Below, one piece after another: positions 30,001 to 45,000 of a stretch of 64,000 nucleotides of DNA. The stretch is from Fusobacterium sp. (GTDB lineage: Bacteria; Fusobacteriota; Fusobacteriia; Fusobacteriales; Fusobacteriaceae), in NCBI RefSeq assembly GCF_019012925.1, contig NZ_JAGIRL010000021.1, positions 1-64,000 of the forward strand, in the 5' to 3' direction. A program made the position numbers and the translations under genes. Each line of letters starts with the position of its first letter. Positions within the stretch are counted from its first letter, which is position 1. The notes under the pieces are model-generated. The model ran no database searches. It was given only the letters and a program-made list of their open reading frames with translations, and was not told the origin of the DNA.

Positions 30001-33000
30001 TTTTATAAATACACTTGTTGGTTTATGATTTTTATCTTCTATTATTTCTTCTGTTTCATCTTTAGGCAAATTAAATCTACCAGCAAGTTTATTCCATCTA
30101 TTATATTTATTATCTTTTTCATTTTTACTTGCTGTAATTAGATCTTTTTGATCTACTGCCCACTTATTCTCTTCACCATATTTTGTACTATTATTTAACC
30201 ATAAAGTTACATATCCTGGGAATGCTGATGAAATTTTTATTCTATTTTTTACATTACTATAAAGGACTGCTTTAAAGGCATTATCACTTATATTTGCTTT
30301 ATCAAATAAAACACCTTTATCTTTTCTTTCGTTATCCCTTATCCATGTATCTTCATCTACTATATTGGCTAAATTCTTTTCTGTTTCAAAATCTGCAAGT
30401 CCAGCTCCGATTTCTAGTTTTTTTCCATTTCCTTCTCTTAAAATTCTTACTAGATAATGTCTTGCTTCCTTTTGTAAATCACTATCTCCATTAATATATC
30501 CACTTCCATAATCTCTTTTCATCTCAGTAGAGAATTGATCAGTTTCAATTCCATCTACATATGCTCTATCTATATATGCCCAGTTTTCTTCATCTTCTCC
30601 CACTACTTTAGCATCAAAATAAACATATAAGACTTCATCTGATTTTATAGCTGGTCTAGTATCACTTTGTTCTATTATAATTTTATATCTTTTTTCATCA
30701 GTAATTTCTTTCTTCTCTACTATTGTTATTTTTCTACCATATTTATCTGGTACTTGAGTATCATTAGTAGCTAATAAATTAGGTTTAGAACCCTCTTCCT
30801 TATCAACGGCTGATTTAGATAGATATATTCTTGGATTTCCTAGTTTACCATTTTTCTCTATTATCTCTCCAATTTTAGCACCATATTGTACTGTTATTTT
30901 TGGTTGATCTGTATGAGTTAAATTTATAATTTTTATTCCTCTTATAAATTCTTCTTCTGGCATTAAGGATCTATCATTTTTACCTACAATAACTTCTCTA
31001 CCTTCATTATGTATTTTTAAACCATTGTCTGTTAATGTATGTAATTTTGCATCAAGTCCAAGTCTTAACTCTACTGGATAATCTTGAGTTTCTCCACTTC
31101 TTGCAGTTTTTTCAGGATCATTAATATCAACTTTATCAAGAGCATATCTAGCTCTTAAATATTTTCTCTCCTTATTAGAGAAATTTCCTTCTTCATCTTT
31201 TTGAATTATTTTTGATAAATCTGGAACAATTATTTTTACTTCTTGTTCTTTTTCATCTTCAACTAGATGTTCTATATTTTTTTGTTCTAATGTTTCTTTA
31301 GGAGAAACTACTTCTAAAATTTTATCCTTTTCTTTTGAAGTTTCCCAATTATGACCATCTCTATTTAACCAAAAACTAATATATCCTTTGTGTGAAGGAA
31401 GTACTTTTAATGTATTTATAAGATTATTATAAATAACTTTACGTTCTTCTACTGTTGCTATATCAGTAGATGATTCCATAAATTCAATTCCTGTATCTTT
31501 TCCTTCGTCCCATGATTTTCCATCAAATTTAAATGGAGAAGGCTCTGTTGTTACTGCACTAGCTAAAGCTGTTACTTTTACTTTCTTTTTATCACTATAC
31601 AATAAATAGTTTCTTGTTTCTGCTAAATATGGTTCATTGACTTTTTCTTTAGATTTATCTTTTAATAAATAACCATTTCCATAGTCTCTATTCATTACAT
31701 TGAAGATTTGATCAGCTTGAATATCCCCATTTATATTAAGTTTATTCACTACTCTCCAGTTATCATTTAGTTTATTATTTAAATCTTCATCTGTTACTAT
31801 CATCCAAAGTCTAATTCTTATTCTCTCACCCTTAAGCATCTTAGGAATAGTTATTTCGTACTTATATTTACTTTCTCCTACTTCTGTATTTACTTTCTTT
31901 TCTATTCTTGGAGTTTTATCTTTTATATCAGTCGCTGAAATATTTGTTCCTGTTTCCCCTTTAGAGTTTATTATAAATTCCTGTTTATCAAAATTATCTG
32001 TTATATTTTTCTCTCTGTATATTTCATAATAAACTGGATATTTTGTATTATCAGATTCTTTATTAACTTTTCCTTCAAGATGAAGTTGATCTCTTAAAGT
32101 ATTATCATATAATTGAGAAACATTTGTTTCAAGAATAGCCTTAGAATTTTCATGATCAAATGCATTTGATGTATTTATCATTGTAAACTGTGTCTCATAT
32201 AGTTCAAGATATTGATACATCTTGTCTTCTGCACCTAATCTCTCATCTGGAGTGTATTCACTGTATACTCCTAAATCTTTAGGAAATTTAAATCCTGTAT
32301 CAAGTGGTCTAAAATAAATTGCATTATCTTGTACTTCACCTGAAGAGGCTGGTCCTACTGGACTTTTTATTTCCTCTTTGTCAAGAGCATATCTTATTCT
32401 TAAAATTCTTGTTCCTTCTGGATATTCTGGAACAGCTATCTCTATTTTATTTTCCCCAGCTTCTACTTTTATTGGTTCTGGTATTTCCTTATCAGGTAAA
32501 TTTCCTTCTCCTTTTCTTGCTTTACTTTCTTTTTCTGGAATTTGTGGATCAGGAGTATTTTTATCTAAGAGTTTAGCTACTATCATAGTATTATTTTTTT
32601 CATTTCCCCAGTTACCAGAACTTGGATCAGGATAATTATATCTATTATCTGCATCATTTCCATCATTTATAAAGAATGAAACATATCCAGGGTGACTTAC
32701 TGTTAATTTTATTTGGTTTCTTACCCCAGTATAAAGTAATTTATAACCAGATGTTCCCAATTGCTCATAGAAAATAGTTAATCCATCTGGATTTCTTCTT
32801 TCATCTAAAGTTACTTGCTTTTTAGATACTTCATCTTTAAACTCTATATTATTTCCTATTTTCATTACATTTCCATCTTTATCTCTAGCCATGTAATGTC
32901 TTGCTTCATTCTCAGTATCCATATATCCAACAAGTCCAAGTCCGTAATTTCTTGCTGTATCATAGAAACCTTTTGTATCCTTATGTCTTGGATCTTTTGC

Positions 33001-36000
33001 ATAATTAGTATTTTCATATTTTGTTAAACTATCTACTTTTCCAAGCCAATTGTTACCCTGTCCTTGGAATCTATAATATCTTGGGTTTTGTCTATGATCT
33101 GGCCAATGTTCTGCTTTATATATTCCGTTATTTTGTTCAAACATTGTTTCATTTAGCATTATTATACTATTTGATGTTGGACTTTCTGTTGGACTATAAT
33201 ACCAACTTAATTCACCATAACCACGCCACCATAATTCATATGATCTCCAGATATAGTCACCATAATATGTTGCCCATTCATGTCTAACGTCTTTTTCTTC
33301 TGTTACTTGAGCATTATAGATTAAATCAAGAGTTCCATCATCACCATTATAAGTTGGTGGCATTTCCATAACTTCTAAAATCGTTATTTCTCCACTAGAA
33401 TTTTTAATACTAGCATTTGTCATTTTAGTTTTATCATTTTCATCTTCTACTTTTATTCCAGAACTTACATCTGTTTTAGCATATGAAGTAGTATTTGAAA
33501 ATCTTATAAAGTTTCTTGCTGGAGCCTTATTTTTGATTTTTATTCTATATTTAAACTTTTCTTTCCAAGATAAAGAGTTTTCTATTTTATTTCCATTCGA
33601 TTTTTCATAAATAGCATCACTCTCTGGATCTTTTATTCCTTCATCTTCTACTAATATTTTTTCAAATTTAAAAATATCATCATATCTTGTTATTTTATAG
33701 TCTTCTATCTCTCCAGCTCTTATAAATTCTGTTGCTGACTTATGACCTTTATCATCTCTTTCAAGACTAAATTTAACTCTTACAATAGTATGAGAACTTA
33801 AAGCTTTTAAATATAGTTCTATTTCGTTAGCTACTCCACCTTTTACTTTAAAAGTTTTTTCTGAAAATCCACTATTTATTGTAATACCATTACCATTTGC
33901 ATAAGTAGTTTTTTCTCTAGGAGTTTCTACTTTTCCTGTTTCTGGATTAGCATATTCAATAGGTTGCCAACCAACTTCATCCCATTTTGCTGTTTGACCA
34001 TACCAGCTACCATAAGACCAATATCCTGGATTTCTTGACCAAACCCAAATACTAATATATCCATCTTCTTTAGGTATTACCACAAATTTATTATTTGCTC
34101 TATGATATAAAATAGGATTATTATTGTCTGCTTTTTCATTTGAATTTAATGGATTAATAGATACTCCATCATCATCTGTATCTTTCATATCAGTATCATC
34201 CCAACTATTATTTCTATAGTGTTTTGGATACTTTTCAGCTTTTATTCTCTCTCCAAGCCCTGTGTACTTATCTTTCTGAACTTGAGTTTTTACCATATAT
34301 CCTCTAGTCCCTGTATTAGGTTCAGTATAATAATCTTGATTAGTATAATAATAATAGTAATCATGATATGTATAATCATTTTCATAATCTCTTGCCATTA
34401 TATTATATACTGGTTTTATACTATCAGAATGAGCATCATAACCATGTCCTGTATCTATTCCCTTTAAATTTACATCAACATTGTTAAATCCTTTTGTCTC
34501 GTTCCAATGAGAAGTACTATTTACGTGGTATCCTGATGAGTGCCCAATACTTCCAATAGCTATATTGTCATAAACTCTATAATCGTTATAGTATAAATTG
34601 CTCTCTAAATTATCATCTACTTGTCTTTTTATTCTTATAATCGTTTCTTTCTCTTTTTCTAAAGTTAAATTCATTAAAAGAGTAGTATTTCCTGATGATT
34701 TAGGTTCTTCTATTCTATTTGGATCTAATGTTTTTTCTTCAAACTGAACATCTATTCCTTTACTATAATAATCATTTACAAGTATAGCTACATTACTTCC
34801 ACTTTGAATATATTGAGGTTTTATAGTTTTATTATGAAGATTTCTAAACTGTATTCTTTCATCAAACTTTTCTCTCATGCTTAAAATATTATCATATTCA
34901 CCACGTATTTCTCCACTATGATTATCTGCACTTCCATTTAATTTTACCCCATAATCTAATGGTGATAAAAATCTAGCTTCTACTGGTGGCATTACTCTTA
35001 CTTTATACTCTTCTACCTCTCCTACTCTTGAAAGTTTTTTCAAGTCAGTAATTTCATCTTTTACAAGAGAATATCTAATTGTTAAAGTTCCACTTGCATC
35101 ATTATTATTTGTATTTCTGTAAATTCCATCAGGAATTAATACTTCTATTTTTTGCTCTTCCCCTACTATCAAAGGCTCTAGATAATCTTTTTCATTTTCT
35201 TTAGAAGTATTTGCTATTCTTATTGGAAGTTGAATAGGTGTTTTTAATTTAGGTGGATTTGTTGTTTCCCACTCATTATCTAACCAGAAAGTTATATATC
35301 CTTTTTCAGTAGGTTTTACTGTTACATCATTCCATTCACCTGTAAATAATGTAGGTTTTCCTTCTTTATTATTCGCTTTTTCATCTATATATGTTGCTAT
35401 TTTTCTTATAACAACACCATCATTTGTTGTAGCTGATATAGATTCACCAGATAAATTATCTACATAAGAAACTGTATTTCCTAATTTAGGCTCCTCTTTC
35501 ACTTTATAATGTCTTACATAAGCAGTATTATCCATATCTTTTTTCATTTGAGGATATAAATTTTTATTATAATCTTGCTTATCTCTTTGAGTATTTGTAT
35601 TAGCTTTATGGTAACTTTCCTCTGCTCCATTTACATTTTTATAGCAGTTTATATAATATAAATTGTTTATAACTTGATTACTATTGTCCTCTTGTACAAA
35701 ATAGTTAAATGATAATTTTAATTTTCCATTAGCTGGTATCTCTTTTTTAACTTTAAATAAGTAATTTTTATCACTTACTCTTTCAATTTCTATATACTCA
35801 TCTGCTGTCACTTTCTGATCATTTAAAGCTACTTCTAAATTAAGTCTATCCATATTAATGGTAGTATTATCTGTGTTTAACTCAAATATTCCATTATTCG
35901 AAGTAAATCTTACCCTTTTATTTTCTAGAATAGCTGGGGTTAATGGCTGATGTCCTCTATTTTCAATAATAATACTTTGTCTTACTCTCTCTCCATAGTT

Positions 36001-39000
36001 AACATCACCATCTTTTAATCCATATATTTTTTTCTCTACTGGATTTTTAGATAAATCATCAACTTCTACTCCAAGTTCTTCATAACCAGCAAAATAAGTA
36101 TCTATTGAATCAATTAAGTTAACAATATTATCTTCTGCTTCTCCTGTACTTCCTACTTTGAAAATATATTCTGTAGTTCCATAATTTGGAGAATCAGGTA
36201 AAAATTCATTAACTTGACTTTCAATTTGTCCATATCTTATTTTTAATTTCTTTTCATTTCTTGGATTTGGAGTATTTCCATTAGACATACTATCATCATG
36301 GAATTTATATCCTTCATATTCATTTGGAAGAATAAATTTTAAAGTTTCTTCTTGATTTCCACCTGCTAATTTATGAGTTTTGGCTTTTCCATTCTCTTGG
36401 AATAAAGGATAATGCTTAATTTGGTGTTTATTATCAGGATTTATTATTTCTAACCAAGCTTGTATAAATCCTTCATGAGTTGCTGTAACTGTTATGCTAT
36501 TTTCAACTTCTGTTGCTAAATTTAACTCTGTTAAACTTGTAGTGAATCCTTTATCATTAATCTTAATAATTCCATCATTATCACCAGTATTTATAGGATC
36601 TGAATTTGAATGACGATAATTCATTCCATCATATTTAATAGTTTTTCCTAGATGTGGCTCTTCTTTCACTTTATAATGCCAACCAGCAAGTCCACCATCC
36701 ATAGTATGTCCTATTCTTTTTTTATGTTGTCCAATTTCTATAAATTGTGGAGTTACTTCTTTATCTACATATCCTATTTGATCTTGATGACGTTCTAATA
36801 TATATAAATCATTTTTTACATATCCATCTGATGTTTCTTTAGATACTATAAAATCAAAATTTATTTTTAATTTTTCTAAACCATCAAGCTTATTAAATTT
36901 AAAATAGTAAACTCCATTTGATCCTTCAACTGTTACCCTATCTTTTGAATCTGTTAAAGGTGTTTCAGAATTATTTGCAAATAATCTTACATTCCATTTT
37001 GTTAAATCAATTTCACCAATATTTGATACAAATTTTATTCTACTTCTATTTAATATATCTGTAGAACTTTCTTCTATATTTGTACTTGTAATATTTGATA
37101 TTGTTATAACTTGATTAATTACTTCACCAGTAGTATATAAATAATCATCAGCACCAAAAATATTATCCTCTCTAGTAGGATTTTTTATATTAGTTTCTAC
37201 TCCTTTATCTCTCCAACTTTCAAATACTACATTAGTTGGTGGCATTATAGAATATTCATAATCTTCTACCTCTCCCATAGCAGAGTACTTGTTATATGTA
37301 TCTATATCTTCTACTCTAGGTGAATATCTTATTCTAAGAACTTTATCATTTAGATAATTTGCTTTTGTTTCTGGTGTCAATTCCTCTAAATTATTAAATT
37401 GATAACTTTTTAGATAAAATTCTATATTATTTTCTCCAGCTTTTACTGAATATGTATTAGCAACTTGAGATTCACTATCTTTCTTTTCTTTTGAAAGACT
37501 TACCCATTTATTATCTTTACCAACATTTGTCCATAAAGTAATAAATCCATCTCTTTTTACTCTAATATTTAAAGTATTTACAGCATCTAAATTAAGAACA
37601 TTTTTACCTTTTAAATTATCTTCTATTAGACTATATTCTTTAAATTTTTCTACACCTTCACCATCATTGCCTTTTCCAAATTCTTCATATTTTTTAGGTG
37701 ATACCTCAGGAGTCCAAGAATTTTGAAAAGTTTTACCTAAATACATTACTTTGTTATCTGATTCTAAAAATTTAAAATGTTTAACACTATCTTCTTTTTC
37801 AGTTTCAGTTTTTAATTTATGAATACTTCCCATATCATACTCTAAAGTATAAATATCTTTTTGAGCTATGGCTCTCTTATCAAATAATAAATATTGGGTT
37901 ATATTGGCTATTGTAGGATTATAGTTATTACTAATTTCTTTATCAACAGTAGCTTCTATAATTAAAGTACCTTTTTGTCCAGCTTTTAATTCTGGTAATT
38001 CTATCTCATATTCTTCAAAAGTATTACCTTTATATTTGTCATCATTTCTTAAATTATCAAAATTATACCACCAACGCCATGAACTACACCATCCTGAATA
38101 TTCTTTAGAATCATTTGAATCATATTTTCCTAATTTTTTTATTGGTAGGTTTTGTCCATTCATAGTAACTTTTTGAACTGTACTCATAGATGTTCCTAAT
38201 GTTACTTTTAAATTCTTTTGTGTAGTTGAAGTTTTATTCTCTATACTTATTTTTGTTTCAAATTTTTCACCAATAGTTACTACTCCGTCATTAGCTCCTA
38301 TTGTTGTCCCATTTACTGAAAGTCCACCATCATTATGAATAGTTCCTTCAAAATCTGCTATTACTGGCATTAAAAATTGATTTATCTTATAATCTTCTAC
38401 CTCTCCAGAATAAGCTATACCTGTTGGTTTTAATACTTCTTCTCTTGTTAAAGCATACCTTATTCTTAAAAGTCCAGTATAAGATGCAACAAAACGTTCA
38501 TAATTACCGTTATTTATTATATTTTCTTTAAGCCAGTAATCTTTACCTGTTAAATCTAAAGAAATATTATTAATTCCAACTGTTACCTGTTGTGGTTCTA
38601 ACCAAATTACATTATTATTTCCTTCCCAAATATTATCATGACCAAAATACATACTACCACAAGATCTATAAGGTTTTGAAGGTAATAATCCTATTGATAC
38701 CCAACCATTGTGAGAAGCATCAACTTTTATTGTATTCATAGCTTTTTGGAATAATGTATACTCTCCAGAAACATACACTGAATTACTTACATTTCCATTT
38801 GTATCTGTTGCTGGTTCTAATTTTAAGTACTTTTCATCTATTCCACCATTAGCTTTTCTTAAATCACTTTCTGTTAATAAATAATCATCTTTATTCTTTT
38901 CTTCTAAGACAATTTCTGTTTCATTATATTTATCTGGATAATCATAATGTTCACTAATTAAATCATTAGTTATTCCATTTTTGTTTAAAATCATATTTTC

Positions 39001-42000
39001 AACTATCATATTATGTTTAGCTCTAATTTTTATATCTTCATTATTAGAACCAAATGAATATCTATAGTCAGTTTCTCCAAATTTTAATTTAGCTGTGTCT
39101 TTTATGATTCCAGCAATTGTTAAACTTTCATTTCCTTCTATATAGTGATTATTATCATCTCTATTTATAAGTTGTTCTCTTATTTTCATTGGAATTCTTA
39201 GTTCAACAGCTTCATTTCCGTTTAGATGTCCCACTGTTATTGTATATTTATAGTAACTTTCATTTGTTTCTTTTTTTATACTTATTCTTGAAGTATTATT
39301 TAAATCACTTGGTTTAAGCTCATCTATTTTTCCTTCTACCATTTGTCCATTATAAACTTCAAATGCATTAGATACCCAATCAGCCATTTCAGTTGTAAAT
39401 ATTATCTCTTTATTTTCTAAAGCTTCAATACTTGTATTTCTAATAATTATTTTATAGCTTACATCTTCACCAAAATAATATTGTCCCTCTTTACCTTTAT
39501 GAGTTTGATTTCCATCTGGAGTATTATTAAAAGTTATTCCTAGTTTTTCATGATCTTTTGTATCATAACGATTAAAACTTGTTTCCAAAGCAGGTATTCC
39601 ATAGACTCTATAATCTTCTGTTTCTCCTGTTACTGATCCTTGACCATTTCCATTATCTACAGCTTTTAATATATCTGCTTTTCTAGGAGAGTATCTTATT
39701 CTTAAGAATGTGTCTTTTCCAACTATTCCCATAATCTTAACTGGAACTTTTAAATTTGTACCTTTTTTGACTTCATATACTCCGTTTATAGTCACATTTG
39801 TCCAATTGACTCTTTCAGGATAACTTATGTAACTGCTATCATAAGATTCTGGATTAGCTACCCAAACACTTATATATCCATCATGTGATACTTTTGTTAC
39901 CTTGACCTCAGTAGCAGCATCAGAAACTATGACATTCTTTTTACTTCCATTAACAATAGCACTATCAAATTCTACACCATCACCTTCACCATAAAAATCT
40001 GGATAATAGCATGTACTATAACTACATCTATCAGATTCATGAACTTTATTATCAAATGTTATTTTTTCCCCTAATTTAGCTATTCCATCTCCCATTTCCA
40101 ATTCATAATGTCTAGCTGTAATAGAGTAATTTTCTATTCTCTTTGTTTTATTATAATTTGGCATAGAAGTAGCATACTGTTTATTTAATAAAGTATCTTT
40201 CATTCCTCTATTAATTTTTGGATCAGTATTTAAAATATTATAATGTTCTACATTACCTTGATATATCTTATCTCTATTTCTCCAGTCATTTCCATATTTT
40301 TTTATATCTTCTCTATCTTCTAATATTTCAAAACTATATGTTAATGTTTCTCCATTTGTATTAACTGGAACTTCAATATCTCTCGGTATATAAGTAAAAA
40401 TACTTTTATCTTGATTTTCTATTTTTTCCATATTCTTAGAAATAAAAGTTTCACCATTAATAACTTTTAATGTTCCATTAATATAAATTCCCATATTAGT
40501 ATCTAATTTTATATCTTCTAATATAACTGGTAAACTTGATTCATTCTTTACTTTTACTGTATATTTTACTATTTCATGATATTTTACTATTTTATTATTA
40601 GCTTCTTTTACATCATTTGTTGTATTAAAATCTCCATCTAAGTCTACTCCTAAGTCTTCAACTGTTATATCCTCTACTTTAATTGGAGAAACTAATTTAA
40701 TATTTAAATAATCTTCTACTTCTCCCAAAGCTGAAACTTGATCATAATTTTCTACATCATCTTTTAATGGAGAGTATCTAACCCTTACATTTACAGTTTC
40801 ATTTACTGCAAATTTATCTGTTGGTATAGTTACCCAAACTTCATTTTCTTTATTACCTTCTACTTTTTGAAGATCAAGATTATTTATTTTAGTTTTTCCT
40901 TTTTCCAGCCAAATAGTTACATAACCATCATAATTTGGAGTTATTTTTAATAAACTTCCTACATTTTTTCCATTTTTATCTTTTCCCCAATATAATACAT
41001 TTTCCAAATTACCATTAGTAGTAATTTGTTTTTTAGGGAATACAACACCATCATTTTCTATTTCACTTGCTTGCCGCCATTCCCATGCTATTTTTTTACC
41101 CAATCTTACAGGTTCTGCAATTCCTTGTAAATTAGGATTTACTTCATAATGGAATCCAGCTATCTTTAATCTGTTAGATTCATAACCACTGTAATTATTA
41201 AGGGGATCTAATAGACCATAGTTAGACTTTAAATATTCATTTCTAAACTCTTGTTGTCTATAAAACTCATCATTAAATCTTTCTAAAACAGTTTTATTTC
41301 TTTCATCTTTTTTTAATGTAACCTTAAAAATAACTTCCTTACTAGTACCTGGTATGATATTTCCAGCACTTAATATGTATCTATTATTAGCATTATCATA
41401 TACTATTTCTGCTTTCTTAGAAATTTCTCCCTCTAATGGAGTTGGTTCAGTAATAGAATTTTCAATATATTCACCTTTTGAACTTGTATAAAATAGATTT
41501 GTTGGTGGCATAGATGTCTGAGATCTATTTTTAAAAGTTACTTTATACTCTACTACTTCCTTATGACTTAATTTATCATCATTAGCACCAAAATTTACTT
41601 GATCATTTATTGGAATTCCTAATCCTTTTTGTTCTACTTTCCAAACAACTGGATAACTTCCATATACTAAATAATCCTCTGCTTCCCCCATTAAAGACGG
41701 ACCATCAACTTTTGATATTTCCTCTTTATCTAATGAATATCTTACTCTTACTATATATGGCTCATTATGTTTTATATTTTTTCCTATAGTATTAACTCTT
41801 ATTTCTAGTCTATCTCCATCTTTTGTTAAGCCTTCAATACTTTGAGGAACATCATATAATTTTTGCCATGATAAATTTTTATAATTTTTATAAATTATAG
41901 TATTTCCACTTTGAGTAGGTTTTAAAGGCTTGGCATCGGCTATCCATACATTTATATAACCTTTATCATGAGAAAATTTTCCCTTTAAAATATTTTCTGC

Positions 42001-45000
42001 TTCTAAAAAGATTATATCTCTATCTTTTACATCTTCATCTTTTGGAAATACTATTCCATCTTCATTTTTTTGAACACTAGAAAAAGAATCAGGAGCATAT
42101 TTTATATCTGTTCCTAATTGAACTAAACTATTTTTTACTTTTAATTCGTAATGTCTAGCATCTTCATGTAAAACATCTCTCGATAACTCTTTTGAACCAT
42201 AATTTCTCTGTAAAGTTTTATATTCAATTCCTCTGATTATTTTATTGTCTCCATTAGACTTTACTATATAAAACTCATCTTTTGGCATCCATCTTGCATT
42301 TTTAATATCACTAACATTTTTATCTTCATCATACTGATATTCTCTATCTATTTTTATATTAAATTTTATTCTGACATGATGTCCACCTTTGATACCACCA
42401 TCTTTATCTCCAATAGTAATTTCATAATCTTGGTAACCTCTCGGTGTAGTTCCATCATTTTTCTTAACAATTGAAACTTTTTCGTCAAAAGAATGTTTAT
42501 CAGCTAAATTTTTATTATTTATCTCTTCAGCTTCTATACTTTTTCCATTTTCTAATGAAACTAAAGTTCCCATTTTTGTTCTAAACTTAATACTTTTAGC
42601 ATCTGATATTGTATTAGTAATATTTTCAGCCATTATATTATATTCTATAATACCACCAAAATTTACTTTTCTATAATCTTGGTCTCCCTCTTTATCTACC
42701 TTTTCATATGTTGCATTTTCATTTTTTCCATAACCTTTTTTTTCTAAGTCAACCCCCAAGTATCTCATTGTAATTTCAGGAACAAAAGCTGGGAATATAT
42801 AGACTTCATAATCCTCTACTTCTCCCATACTAGCTGTAACCATTGGAGTTCTTACTTCTTTTTCTTCTCCAGATATTCTTGCTCTAAATGTTCTTCTTAC
42901 AACTACCTCTGTTTCTGGTCCAATTACATTTATCCAAAATTTATCTGTCCCTTTTATCTGTTTTTTTATTTCTTCTGGGATTTTGTCATTTTTACCCCAA
43001 GTATCATTACTACTTGGAACACTTTTTAAATCTACTGTGTAAACAGAATCTTTTGTATCTCCATGCCACTTTTCATCCATATTAACAAAATAACTTAACC
43101 AAGCAGTAGGAATTTCTTTACTATCTTCAATTCCTAGATAAGTTTTATTTGATTCTCCTGAAATTAAAACATTTTTTCCTTTATACTTTTCTTGAGTCCC
43201 TTCATATTTTGGTAAAATTACTCCATCACTTGTAGGATCTTCTACACCTTTTATAGTATTAGTGGCTTCAAATTTTTCTCCTAAATATAAAGTTCCTGTA
43301 GGCCATTTCCCACCTTCTTTAGGTTTCCCATTCGCTAAAACATAATGTCTTACCTCTGTATTAATATCATAGCCACCTTGTAAGTTGTTACCATAATCTC
43401 TATTTGCTACTATTTTTTCTACTGTTGCTCCTAGTTGATTTGCTCCTTCCCAAAGTTCAGCTTTTAATTTCCAGTTATTTCCATCATTCTCTTTAAATTC
43501 TTCTAAACTACTACTTCCATTTATTTCTAATGTAGCAGTTTTTCCTGCTGGAAGACTTGCTACATATATTTCATAAGCTCCTGGTTTTCCTGCCACCTTA
43601 CTTACTCTTGAAATATTATTTTTTCCAGTTTCTTCTCCATCAATAGTAACTTTAAATTCTGTAGTCTTTAACTCTAACATATTACTAATAAATGTTACTT
43701 CTTTTCCAATTATATCTGCACCCTGAATATTAGTTAAATCTATAAAAGTTGTTATATCTTCATTATATTGAATAACATCATCTTTCGTTCCAAATGATAC
43801 CCCACTATTATTTAAAGATATTCCATTATCTCTTATTTCTTTTATTTCTCCTGAAAAAACTTGTTTTGGCTTTATTATATAGTTTTCTACTTCTCCACTT
43901 GTTCCATGAGAATCAAAAACTCCTGCTTCTGTCTGTTTTAAAGAGTACTTTAATATAAAACCTCTTATTGTATCTGTTCCATTAGGTATTTCAAATACAA
44001 CTTCATTTTCTCCAGGATTTACCTTTTTAATAAAAACTCTTTCCCAAATATATTTTATATTTTCTCCTCTACCAGTTCCTAATTCAGCAAATCCTCCTAC
44101 ATATCCTATATGTGAAGCTTTTATTTTTATTGTATTAGTTCCTAAGAAAAGTTCTCTTTCATTTGCTTTTAATGTTTCTTTTCTATTAAAAATTCTTCCT
44201 AAATACTTAGCAAAAAAACCTTCCTGTTTTTTTGAAACATTTTGAGTTTCTACTACCCAACCATTATCTGCTTCTATTCCACTTTCTCTATAACTTTCTT
44301 CCCAAGTTATATTATCTCCCAATTTAACATATTCATGAACAACTTGAGTTGGATCATTTTTTGGTTCTGCTAAATCAAGTATATTATGTTCACCTATATT
44401 TCTTCCTTTTTGAGTTGGAATACTTCCATCTTTATTTTTTTCACTTAGGTCTACTTCTTCTGTAAATTCAAAATTATTAAACTTTATATCTTCCAATTCA
44501 CCTGTAGTTGAATTTGCCTGTTTATAACTTCCTGTTATAAAAGGATGATATTTTTTGGTAATATTTTCATAGTTATATGCAACATTAAAAGAAACTTCAT
44601 AAATTCTTTCTTGTTTTAATTCTCCTTTTGAAACTATTGTAGCTTTTTTATTCGTTGGATCAAAAGTAACTTCTATTTTTTCTTTATCACTTTGCACTAT
44701 ATCATTTTTATCATTTTCCATTCCTTTGTAATACCAGTATACTTCAAATCCTTCTGGAGTTAAATCTCCAAACTCTTTATAATCTACTACTACTTCTTCG
44801 CTAGCTTTCCAAATCCCTTGTGATAAATTTTGAAATCTAACTTTAACTTTTGCAGTTTCATCTTTTATTATTTTTTTATCACGGATTCCATAAGTTCCTT
44901 TATATTGTGTTCCTGGGTATCTTAAACCATTATCATAGACTTCTAAAGTTTTATTTATGATATTTTGATACCCTTGATCTATTGCAAATATTCCTTCTCC

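Noticed and set aside
18154..43896. Regular repeats considered as a CRISPR or satellite array
   Set aside because: Period is about 1.0-1.4 kb, the repeats lie in one reading frame, and they diverge at the DNA level in a coding pattern.
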